This document shows positions 53,955 to 62,305 of a stretch of DNA of 64,000 bases, one piece after another; position 1 is the stretch's first letter, and every line of letters begins with the position of its first letter. Location: assembly GCF_003111605.1 (NCBI RefSeq), contig NZ_MZGU01000006.1:62001-126000 (forward strand). Reading direction: 5' to 3'. The stretch comes from Methanobrevibacter woesei. Its GTDB lineage: Archaea; Methanobacteriota; Methanobacteria; Methanobacteriales; Methanobacteriaceae. The position numbers were made by a program, and so were the translations under genes. Under the pieces are notes generated by a model. That model worked only from the letters and a program-made list of their open reading frames with translations, ran no database searches and had not been told where the DNA came from.

Positions 53955-55857
53955 TACCACCAATATTAGATATAGTTTCATCACCACTTAGAGTAATTGT
54001 ATACTCATTAACATGTTCATTATTAAATAGTACCTTTATATCCTCAGAATACTCCGCAGGAGTGAGTAATAAAATTATTTGTTTATCTTCACTAATTTCA
54101 AGTAATGTCTTTGCAAAATTAACCCTATGCTCATCAGAAACTCTTGCTAATGGAGTATCAATCAATAAAGGTGAATTAAATCCAGAAACTGAATGAATTC
54201 CTAAAGTAAAAGCTAATGCTAACAATTCTCTTTCAGCAGCACTAGCAGAACCTAAAGAATTCTCATTAGTCTGAGAATGAATAAGTTCCAACATATAATT
54301 TTTTGGAATAACCACATCTACATAAGTGCCTTTTTTCCACAACAACTTAAAAAATGTATTTTTTGTATAATCTTGAATTTGTCTTCTAGTATAATCCATT
54401 ACATCATGTTTAGTTGATTTAACTAATTCAAGTGCATCTTCACATAATTTTTTCTTTTTATTCAAGATTTTTGTCTTTGCTTGCTTATCCATTGCTTTTT
54501 CCAATTCTTTTTTTAAAGATGCAATTTCATCTTTTAAATATTTTATATTATTATTTACAGCACCCAATTCTTGATTGTTCTTAGATAAGTTATTTTCATG
54601 TTCTTTTCTTTCATGGAAACTTTTAGATATTCCTTCATGTTCAATATATTGGGAATCAACTTCTTGTTGTTCTTTTTTATAAGAATCCAGTTTATTCTCA
54701 AAAAAGATTGTGTCTTCAACTAAATTATCATATTGAACTTTATACCTATCAATATCCCTTTTATGCACTTTTAATTCGCCATTATAATCCAATAACAATT
54801 TAGATAAATCATTTGACAATTTATAATTAGCTAATGATTTTTTAAGGTATTCAATAGATTCATCATCCAATTCCCTACCACAAACATCACACCTATTATT
54901 ATCTAAACTTTCATGGATAACATCTTCATCAACACGTTCTGGTAACTCATTATTTTCTATTTTATTATCAATAAACTTTGAAAATTCAAAAATTGCATCA
55001 TGCAACAATACTTTAGATGAATTAAACACTAATAAACTAGCACGTTTTTTTTCAATATCGTCCAATTTATCTTCAACAGAAGCAATATCCTTTTTTAACT
55101 TATTTTTTTTATCTTCCAATTTGTCAATATCAGGAATACCTCTTAAAATATTAGATAAAAATTCAATTTGACTGTTAGCATCTTCAATATCTTTAATTAA
55201 AGATTTTTTTCTTTCTTTTTCTTTATTCAATGATTCCTCTTTAATTGCAATTTTATCATTTAAACTATCTAGATTTTTATTTTTAGATCCTGCTGATCTA
55301 TTAATTGATGAAACTTTTTTAGATAAATGGTTTATCATTTCCTCCAAAACAACAATATTTGACAACTTAAAAACTTGTCCTTCAATATTCCTTGTTCTTG
55401 AATTTAAAAAATAGTTATCTAGTTGCTCTCCATCAAAAAAGAAAAATTCTCTTATCATTTGAGGAACAAACCCATCAACTTCCATATAAACTTCATCTTG
55501 TTTGGTTAATTTTATTAATTCTCCATTTTTCATTTTTTTCTCAACATGAAGAATAGATTCACGGTTACCAATTTTTTCACGTGAAAAAGTTATAGTTCCA
55601 TTTTTAGTACCTACAACTAGTTTAACACTAACAATATCATCTGAAGCATTTAATTTTAAAATAGGCAAACCAGTTTCTTCAGAATATGCATGAGGCTCAT
55701 CACCATATAAACACCAATTAATTGCATTTAAAAAGGTAGTTTTTCCAACCCCATTTTTTCCCACTATAATTTGAATATCTTTATCAGATTTTGGTAAAAA
55801 TAATTTTAAATCACCATAAATTCTATAGTTATGGAGACATATTTCTTGAATACGCAT
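53944..55857 (-). CDS. DndD-like SMC/RecN-type ATPase (defence-like operon)
   Basis: 637 aa SMC-like ATPase: Walker A GKNGVGKT (33-40), the DndD hallmark FFFFDGEQLDNYF (138-150), two coiled-coil arms (about 180-310 and 330-480) flanking a zinc-hook-like CDVCG (Cys323, Cys326), ABC signature LGSASAAERELLALA (535-549) and Walker B LLIDTP (564-569). DndD powers nicking in DNA phosphorothioation and related defence systems. No dndA, dndB or dndC is near. SD GGAGGG stands before the ATG. Neighbours overlap on the 3' side. Confidence 0.85.
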   Translation of the reverse strand: MRIQEICLHNYRIYGDLKLFLPKSDKDIQIIVGKNGVGKTTFLNAINWCLYGDEPHAYSEETGLPILKLNASDDIVSVKLVVGTKNGTITFSREKIGNRESILHVEKKMKNGELIKLTKQDEVYMEVDGFVPQMIREFFFFDGEQLDNYFLNSRTRNIEGQVFKLSNIVVLEEMINHLSKKVSSINRSAGSKNKNLDSLNDKIAIKEESLNKEKERKKSLIKDIEDANSQIEFLSNILRGIPDIDKLEDKKNKLKKDIASVEDKLDDIEKKRASLLVFNSSKVLLHDAIFEFSKFIDNKIENNELPERVDEDVIHESLDNNRCDVCGRELDDESIEYLKKSLANYKLSNDLSKLLLDYNGELKVHKRDIDRYKVQYDNLVEDTIFFENKLDSYKKEQQEVDSQYIEHEGISKSFHERKEHENNLSKNNQELGAVNNNIKYLKDEIASLKKELEKAMDKQAKTKILNKKKKLCEDALELVKSTKHDVMDYTRRQIQDYTKNTFFKLLWKKGTYVDVVIPKNYMLELIHSQTNENSLGSASAAERELLALAFTLGIHSVSGFNSPLLIDTPLARVSDEHRVNFAKTLLEISEDKQIILLLTPAEYSEDIKVLFNNEHVNEYTITLSGDETISNIGGNDG

Positions 55858-55869
55858 TATTACCCTCCA

Positions 55870-56034
55870 TTAAATATATTTATCAATGATTTTATCATAC
55901 TTCTTTTTCCAGTCTCTTTCATACTTATATTCAATAAAGAATATATCCTTTGTAAATTCAAATAACTTTTTATTCTTAGACTTCTTTTCTAAAAGATTTA
56001 AAATAGCAATATCATCCATACTATCAACAACCAT
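55870..56034 (-). CDS. 54-aa charged protein between helicase and DndD-like genes
   Basis: Not seen with a 60-residue cutoff. The ORF starts MVVDSMDDIAILNLLEKKSKN and continues with FFIEYKYERDWKKKYDKIIDKY; a strongly charged helical protein. It overlaps the helicase 3' end by 11 bp and ends 12 bp before the DndD-like ATG, so it fills the gap exactly, a sign of a real operon member. The start could be ATG 56019. No family recognised. Confidence 0.55.
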   Translation of the reverse strand: MVVDSMDDIAILNLLEKKSKNKKLFEFTKDIFFIEYKYERDWKKKYDKIIDKYI

Positions 56035-58114
56035 ACATTTTTTTAACATAACTTGATTTATTTAGTGCTAACTTACCTATTTTATCAGCTCTCTCCTTTT
56101 CTTTAAGAAAAATTTTTCTTTCAATTTCTGAAAATTCTGAAAATTTAGAAGGTTTAATAATCATGTCATAAACTTGAGCAAAAGTCTTTTTTTCATGCCT
56201 CCGAATAACTCTACCTACACGTTGAATAAATTCCCTTGAATTAGTACTATTACACATTAAAATAGCTTTAGATGCTGAAGGAACATCAACTCCTTCATCC
56301 AAACAATGCATAGAAACAATACAACTATAAAACCCATTTTTAAAATCTTCTAAAATAATGTCCCTATCTGATTTAAAATTATTTGATTTTTGAGGCTTAG
56401 AATTATCATTATTAGTAAAAGACTTCACAGACAAATTAAATTCATTTCCAACTATATCCAACACTTTACCAATTTGTTTCTCACTACAATAAATTAATAA
56501 GTTATCTTTATCCTCAAGTTCATTAAGTATTAAACGCAATTTATCAAATTTGTCTTTAGCATTTTTTAGAATATTAGCCCTATTAAATAACAATCCTTCA
56601 ACCTTTTTATAGTTAATATTCTTATTTCCTTTATCATTACATTCTTTAGCAATTTTTGAGGTAATTTCTTCATAATCATATAATTCATCGTATGTTAACT
56701 CAACAAAAAAAGGATAATATTCATAAGGAGTTAAATAAGTTAGATTAGTGAGTGGGTTTATTTCAGTTAATGCTTTCTCTAAATCAAAAGAATAAACAAT
56801 ATCCCCAAAAAAATTAAACAGACTATTAGTTCCAACATCATCATACATTCTTTCAGGAGTTGCACTTAACCCCAACCTATAATCATACTCATTCAACAAA
56901 CCCTGTAAACGAGTGTGAGATCCTAAACCATGTAGTTCATCACCCACTAATAAAAAATTAGAATGAATATTTTTATTTTTAATAGAATCGGTAAACTCAT
57001 CACTTGCTAAAGAAACATGTGTTGTTAAAACAATCATTTTATTAAAAAATCCTAAATCAATTTTTAGAAGATACTCTTTAAATTGAGTTTTTCCCTTTGG
57101 ATTAGTGCCATCCACAGTTAAAATTTTATCTATTTTACTTAAAATTCCAAATTGTTCTATGCTTCTTTTCCACTGTTGAATTAAATGTTGATACGGAACT
57201 GAAATTATAATCACTAATTTATTTTCTTCATCAAGAAGTTTATCTAAACATCCTAATGCAGTAAATGTCTTTCCAGTTCCAGTAGCCATTGAAAATATTC
57301 CTTTTTTTCCATTATTAAACCAATTATCAATTGCTTCAACTTGATATTCAAATAATACAGGTTTATTTTCCATATTAATATTATTTTCTGATTTAACATC
57401 ATGGAATTTTAAATCATGAAACTCAACAGGAGACATATCAATTAATTTATTTTTAACTGCATTAGGAACATCAATTACTTTAATTAATTCATCTTTACCC
57501 ATAAATGTCCTATTGAATAAATCAATATGTTCTAATAAATGATCAGATTCACCAGAATACCAACTTCTAAAAATATCAAAGCTTTCAATATTTTTTGACC
57601 ATGCCGCAGCAGTTTCATTATTTGATCCACTGAAAGAAATATAATTATTCTGAAAATCTTTTAGAATACCTATCTTATAATGTAAGATACCATCCTCTCT
57701 TGATTTTAGGTTGCCAAAGTGATCCAATTTAAATGCAATTTTAATATCTAACAGATTATTAGCAATCATCCATCCCAAAACTTGAATATGATCTTTTTTA
57801 ATATGATCTTCAAGTGAATCAAGATCTTTAAAAAAGTTATTTGTTAATATTTCATCAGGAGATTCATATCCTAATACAATAGATTTTACATCTTCTGGAG
57901 ACAGATCTGCACCACAAACAAGCTTCATCTTACCTTTATTTAAAATAAATTTTTTTAATCCTGATGCAACTAAACTTAAACTTTTTGAATTAAAAAATCC
58001 AACAGCCCTATAATATTCCACAGCTTCTGATAAAACAGGAGTATAAAACTCTTCAATAAGATCGTACTTCTCAGAATCGTAATGTAACTCCAAATCAAGA
58101 TCTTTAAAACTCAA
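56024..58114 (-). CDS. PLD-nuclease/SF2-helicase fusion (defence-like operon, first gene)
   Basis: 696 aa. The N-terminal half (about 1-210) has a phospholipase-D motif H145-x-K147 (HYKIGILKD) followed by GSNN (163-166), usual in DNA or RNA nucleases. From about 250 it is an SF2 helicase: Walker A ATGTGKT (277-283), DELH box (392-395), motif III LSAT (416-419), and motif VI REFIQRVGRVIRR near 640. Such fusions act as restriction effectors in several defence systems. Start is TTG 58114 with GGTG about 8 nt upstream; no ATG is close. First gene after the palindromic operator. Confidence 0.85.
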   Translation of the reverse strand: MSFKDLDLELHYDSEKYDLIEEFYTPVLSEAVEYYRAVGFFNSKSLSLVASGLKKFILNKGKMKLVCGADLSPEDVKSIVLGYESPDEILTNNFFKDLDSLEDHIKKDHIQVLGWMIANNLLDIKIAFKLDHFGNLKSREDGILHYKIGILKDFQNNYISFSGSNNETAAAWSKNIESFDIFRSWYSGESDHLLEHIDLFNRTFMGKDELIKVIDVPNAVKNKLIDMSPVEFHDLKFHDVKSENNINMENKPVLFEYQVEAIDNWFNNGKKGIFSMATGTGKTFTALGCLDKLLDEENKLVIIISVPYQHLIQQWKRSIEQFGILSKIDKILTVDGTNPKGKTQFKEYLLKIDLGFFNKMIVLTTHVSLASDEFTDSIKNKNIHSNFLLVGDELHGLGSHTRLQGLLNEYDYRLGLSATPERMYDDVGTNSLFNFFGDIVYSFDLEKALTEINPLTNLTYLTPYEYYPFFVELTYDELYDYEEITSKIAKECNDKGNKNINYKKVEGLLFNRANILKNAKDKFDKLRLILNELEDKDNLLIYCSEKQIGKVLDIVGNEFNLSVKSFTNNDNSKPQKSNNFKSDRDIILEDFKNGFYSCIVSMHCLDEGVDVPSASKAILMCNSTNSREFIQRVGRVIRRHEKKTFAQVYDMIIKPSKFSEFSEIERKIFLKEKERADKIGKLALNKSSYVKKMYGC

Positions 58115-58129
58115 TCTAACACACCAAAC

Positions 58130-58145
58130 ATGATCATATGATCAT
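58130..58145 (-). promoter_or_regulatory. perfect 16-bp palindrome upstream of the defence-like operon
   Basis: ATGATCATATGATCAT is its own reverse complement and ends 16 bp before the helicase TTG. On the minus strand it lies right after TTAATATAT (about 58146-58155), a TATA-like box, so the dyad covers the transcription start. This is the place for an operator of an autoregulator; it could also be a restriction-system control site (C-box-like). Confidence 0.55.
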
Positions 58146-58253
58146 ATATTAATTTAAACACTACTTAAATATATTGAAAAAAAGCAATAGAACTGATTTA
58201 AATAAATATCATCAAAATACATCAATTAATAATAGAAGTATAAATAATTCTAT

Positions 58254-58296
58254 TAAAAAAAAAGAAAGTAATTTGAAAAACAACGAAATTACTTTC
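58254..58296 (-). terminator. hairpin plus T-run after the first NSS transporter
   Basis: A perfect 11-bp stem (58286-58296 with 58264-58274, 11-nt loop) on the minus strand starts on the transporter stop codon and is followed by a T9 run (complement of 58255-58263). This ends the ftsY-transporter transcript and separates it from the defence-like operon. Confidence 0.7.
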
Positions 58297-59756
58297 TATG
58301 AAGTGTTTTGAGGTTTCCCTTTATACTTAGTAAGTCCAACAGCTGCTAGGAATATTCCAACAACTAAAATAACATATACCATTAGCTCGAAGGTTGTTAC
58401 AGAAGCAAAGAGTCCTACTAATCCCCATGCCCACATTATAATCAATGCTGTTGGTAAGATATATTTTAAAACTATTTTCCATTTGGTTCCAACTTTAACA
58501 CGGGAGTTTTGATTAACAATATCCACAAGTTGGTCAATACCCCAAATCCATGCAAAGATTATACATTGAACAGCAATTAAGATAAGGATTCCAAACTCAT
58601 TTACAAATCCATCTACCAGACTTACTAAATAGCTTCCAATTCCTGTTACAAAGAGTAGGGAAATTGCAAGACCAATAACTGAAAGGATTGAAGCTGTTTT
58701 TTTACGTCCAATTCCGAGTTTGTCTGTAAGTGATCCAAGTAATGGTTCAAAGTATCCAATAGCTGATGTGATTCCTGCAAAGAAAATTGCCAAGAAGAGC
58801 AATGGTGCTAGAATCATTCCAATTACTCCCATGGAGTTGAAGATTGTTGGGAACACAATAAATACTAAACTTGTTCCTTCTGCAATAAGGCTTTCAATTG
58901 GAACACCTGATGAAAGAGACATGTACCCTAAAATGGAGAATACACCAAATGCAGTGAAGACTTCAAATGCTGAATTTGAAACAACTACAATTAACACATA
59001 ATCGTTCAACTTTGCATTTTTATCTAAGTAACTTGAATAAGTGGTTGCAATTGCCTGACCCATAGATAGTGAGAAGATAATTTGTGCAAAAGCAGCAAGC
59101 CAAATATTAACATCAGTAAGTGCCCACCAGTTAGGTGTAAGTAAAGTATTAATTCCAAGCTCATGACCAGGAAGCATAAGAGCTGAAAATACAATTACAG
59201 CCATTATAATAAATAATGTTGGAATTAAAATCTTAGAAACCTTTCCTATTCCTTTATCTACCTGTTTATGTGAAATAAACCATAAAATAACCCATACAGC
59301 TACAACACAAATCAATGTTGGAATAATGATTGTACCTGCATTAGCTAAATTAGAAGTTCCACCAACAAAACTTGCAAAGAATGCTTCAGGATCTACACCC
59401 CATGCCTGTGTTGGGCTTGCAACCAGATAAAGTACATCCCATGCTACAATTACCAGATAATAACAACAGACAATAAATACAAAGAGCGCTAGAATCCACC
59501 CTATAATCTCATATTTCGGGTTAATCTTTTTTAGAATATTGGCAAAGGAATCCTTGAAACTGAATCCAACTCCATACTCCAATATTAAAAAAGGAATACC
59601 CATTATTAAAATTGCACAAATATATGGAATGAAAAATGATCCTCCACCATTTGAGTAGAGAACATAGCTGAATCTCCATATATTTCCAAGTCCTACTGCT
59701 GCCCCTACCATTGCCATTAGAAATGCTAGGGAACTGTCCCATGTTTGATTTGCCAT
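58296..59756 (-). CDS. NSS-family sodium-dependent transporter (copy A)
   Basis: 486 aa with about twelve membrane helices, neurotransmitter:sodium symporter (SLC6-like) family. Helix 1 has the Na+/substrate-site signature AAVGLGNIWRFSYVLYSNGGGSFFIPY, and later IIFSLSMGQAIATTYSSYL (TM6) is typical. Probably imports an amino acid with Na+; substrate unknown. The ATG follows the CapA stop directly (TAG ATG), so the genes are co-translated. A sister copy lies two genes upstream (60823). Confidence 0.88.
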   Translation of the reverse strand: MANQTWDSSLAFLMAMVGAAVGLGNIWRFSYVLYSNGGGSFFIPYICAILIMGIPFLILEYGVGFSFKDSFANILKKINPKYEIIGWILALFVFIVCCYYLVIVAWDVLYLVASPTQAWGVDPEAFFASFVGGTSNLANAGTIIIPTLICVVAVWVILWFISHKQVDKGIGKVSKILIPTLFIIMAVIVFSALMLPGHELGINTLLTPNWWALTDVNIWLAAFAQIIFSLSMGQAIATTYSSYLDKNAKLNDYVLIVVVSNSAFEVFTAFGVFSILGYMSLSSGVPIESLIAEGTSLVFIVFPTIFNSMGVIGMILAPLLFLAIFFAGITSAIGYFEPLLGSLTDKLGIGRKKTASILSVIGLAISLLFVTGIGSYLVSLVDGFVNEFGILILIAVQCIIFAWIWGIDQLVDIVNQNSRVKVGTKWKIVLKYILPTALIIMWAWGLVGLFASVTTFELMVYVILVVGIFLAAVGLTKYKGKPQNTS

Positions 59757-60833
59757 CTAACCACTACTTTCTCCATAAGTTAAATTAAATTGTAATTTTC
59801 CAACTCCTTCATCAGTGACATTTAATTGTTCACATTGCGGATTTAACTCCGCTAATAATCCTTTACCATCCCCAGCAGACATAAATTGCGGAATGTAGTT
59901 TACAATATCCACTGGATAAACTGTACACACACCAGTATCATTTATCATATCTATTCCAACAAAATATGCTCTGTGAGTAGCTGGATTTGACTGGTCAAAA
60001 ATAAAGTTACCTAAACTGTAAAAGATTGGTTTTCCATTATAAACTTCAATTCCCTGTGTTACATGAGGGTGTGAGCCTAGAACAACATCTGCACCAGCAT
60101 CAATTACCTCATGTGACATAGCTACCTGATCATCATTTGGACTTCTTGAGTACTCATTTCCATAATGGAAGTAAACAATAACCATATCAGAACCATTTTC
60201 TTTTGCCTGTTTTACCTGTTCAGCGGCAACTGCTGAATCATAGGCAGAATAACCTGCAGATGCATCATTTGCAACAGGCATTACCTCATTGCTGTATTCT
60301 GCAAAGTTATTTGAATCCATATAATTTAGGATTGTAACTTTACGTCCATTTAAATCCAGATTAACAGGGCTGTGAGCTGCATCAGCATTATCCCCTGCAC
60401 CAATTGGTATTATTCCATTATCTTTTAAAGCCTGCATTGTGTCATGCATTCCATCAATACCATAGTCAAATGCATGATTGTTGGCCAGTGATGCAACTGT
60501 TACATTATTGTTCTTTGCATAGTGTACATAATCAGGAGATGTTTTTAAAGGAACATCCCCTTTTACAGCATTACCTGAATTAGTAGCTGCATTTTCAAAG
60601 TTTATTAGAAGTGCATCTGCAGTGGAAGTTACATTTGCCACGTTCCTAAAAGGATCATCACCTAGAACACCAGGCATTTTACGTGCAAACATAACATCCC
60701 CTGTAACTACAACTGAAGCGTTATTTTTAGGTTGTGAGACATTATCATCTTGCAGTACAGTAGCCACCACAGCAACAGCTAAAAGGATTACTAAAATCGC
60801 AATTAAAACAACCATATGCTTTTTAATTTGCAT
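59757..60833 (-). CDS. CapA-like (PGA_cap) metallophosphatase-fold protein
   Basis: 358 aa. N-terminal membrane anchor or signal (about residues 5-27), then the CapA/PgsA calcineurin-like fold: VVVTGDVMFARKMPGVL, LINFENAATNSG, VTVASLANNHAFDYGIDGM, and VIVYFHYGNEYSRS followed by VVLGSHPHVTQGIEVYNGKPIFYSLGNFIFDQ. CapA proteins act in poly-gamma-glutamate or capsule export or remodelling outside the cell; the archaeal role is unknown. It lies between two NSS transporters. ATG 60833 overlaps the upstream gene by 11 bp; a TTG at 60851 is possible. Confidence 0.82.
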   Translation of the reverse strand: MQIKKHMVVLIAILVILLAVAVVATVLQDDNVSQPKNNASVVVTGDVMFARKMPGVLGDDPFRNVANVTSTADALLINFENAATNSGNAVKGDVPLKTSPDYVHYAKNNNVTVASLANNHAFDYGIDGMHDTMQALKDNGIIPIGAGDNADAAHSPVNLDLNGRKVTILNYMDSNNFAEYSNEVMPVANDASAGYSAYDSAVAAEQVKQAKENGSDMVIVYFHYGNEYSRSPNDDQVAMSHEVIDAGADVVLGSHPHVTQGIEVYNGKPIFYSLGNFIFDQSNPATHRAYFVGIDMINDTGVCTVYPVDIVNYIPQFMSAGDGKGLLAELNPQCEQLNVTDEGVGKLQFNLTYGESSG

Positions 60834-62304
60834 GTCTCCTTTCAACTCCAAAGACTTTAGTTAAATAATAGAGTACGCATGGAGCAACAATTAAAACAAC
60901 AACTAAGATAGCTTCAACTATTAAAGTAATTGTATCTCCAGTAAGTACAGTTGAAACAATACCTGATACTAACAATATAAACAAGATTATTGGAAGTATT
61001 ATCTTAATAAGCAATTTCCACCAGTTACCTACTTTAAATAAGGTATTCCTGTTTACAATTTCTTTTAATGAATCCATATCAAAGAACCAACCGAATACAA
61101 GACATTCAAGAATAATACATGCAACTAAAGCACAGTTATTTAAGAATGCGTCGAATATTGTAAGGATTGTACTTCCATATTGACTTGTAAATAATAGAGA
61201 CACTAAAAATCCAATACCACACACAATAGTAACTGATTTCTGTCTTGAGAATCCAAATTTATCAGATAATGATGAACTCATCGGCTCTACCAGTGCAATA
61301 ATAGAAGTTAAACCTGCAATAAATATACATAAGAAGAATATCGGACCTAAAATATTTCCTCCAACACCCATCAAATTAAAGACCTCAGGGAATGCAATAA
61401 ATGCCAAACCAGTTCCATCTGTAATAACTTCACTAAATGGAAGGGCAGTTGTCATTGCCATGAAACCTAAAATGGAGAATATTCCAACTGCATTAAATAC
61501 TTCGAAACCAGAGTTTGCACAGATAACAGTAACGATGTTTTTAGTTAAGTTAGCTTTTTTAGGAAGGTAACTTGCATAAGTCATTGCAATAGCCATACCT
61601 AAAGATAATGAGAACATTACCTGTCCAAATGCAGCTAACCAGATATTAGTATCAAGCAATGCATCCCATGATGGTGAAAACATCTGAGTAAGACCAACAC
61701 CTGCACCAGGCAAGGTAAGTGCAAATACAACAATAACCACATCTAGAATACCAAGTAATGGAACAGCTATTTTACTGAATTTAGATACTCCATCGTTAAG
61801 ATCTCTGTGGGAAATATACCATGTTGTTAACCATACAACAAAGGTTGACACTAAAACAACCGGAACAACAGACAACATACTTGAAGTTAAGTCAGATGCA
61901 TGTAAAACAGAATTAGAGAAGAATGCATTTGGATCAGCACCCCAACCTTTAACAAAACTTAACACCAGGTAGATTAAATCCCAACCAACAATACATACAT
62001 AATAACTACAAATCAGAAAGATAATACATAGTACAAGCCAACCAAGAATCTGGAACTTATCTTTCACCTTTCTGAGAATATTTAAAATTGATGTTTTATA
62101 TTTAAAACCTAAAGCATACTCCAATATTAAAAATGATAATCCAAGCACAACAATAGCTATGATATAAGGAATCATAAAGGAACCTGAACCATTGGTATAG
62201 AAGATATAAGGGAATCTCCAGATATTTCCTAAACCAACAGCAGACCCAATCATAGCCATAAGAAATGCGAAATTACCATCCCATTGGGCTCTTTCATTAG
62301 ACAT
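60823..62304 (-). CDS. NSS-family sodium-dependent transporter (copy B)
   Basis: 493 aa, about twelve helices. TM1 signature SAVGLGNIWRFPYIFYTNGSGSFMIPY and TM6 SLSLGMAIAMTYASYLPKKA match copy A, with clear divergence elsewhere, so this is an older duplication. It starts one base after the ftsY stop (TAA T ATG) and ends inside the CapA start. Same family caveats as copy A: an amino acid symporter of unknown substrate. Confidence 0.88.
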   Translation of the reverse strand: MSNERAQWDGNFAFLMAMIGSAVGLGNIWRFPYIFYTNGSGSFMIPYIIAIVVLGLSFLILEYALGFKYKTSILNILRKVKDKFQILGWLVLCIIFLICSYYVCIVGWDLIYLVLSFVKGWGADPNAFFSNSVLHASDLTSSMLSVVPVVLVSTFVVWLTTWYISHRDLNDGVSKFSKIAVPLLGILDVVIVVFALTLPGAGVGLTQMFSPSWDALLDTNIWLAAFGQVMFSLSLGMAIAMTYASYLPKKANLTKNIVTVICANSGFEVFNAVGIFSILGFMAMTTALPFSEVITDGTGLAFIAFPEVFNLMGVGGNILGPIFFLCIFIAGLTSIIALVEPMSSSLSDKFGFSRQKSVTIVCGIGFLVSLLFTSQYGSTILTIFDAFLNNCALVACIILECLVFGWFFDMDSLKEIVNRNTLFKVGNWWKLLIKIILPIILFILLVSGIVSTVLTGDTITLIVEAILVVVLIVAPCVLYYLTKVFGVERRHAN

Positions 62305-62305
62305 A

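Noticed and set aside
53944-55857. Complete Dnd phosphorothioation system
   Set aside because: Only a DndD-like ATPase is present; no cysteine desulfurase, DndB or DndC-like gene is in the window, so a standard Dnd call is not supported.
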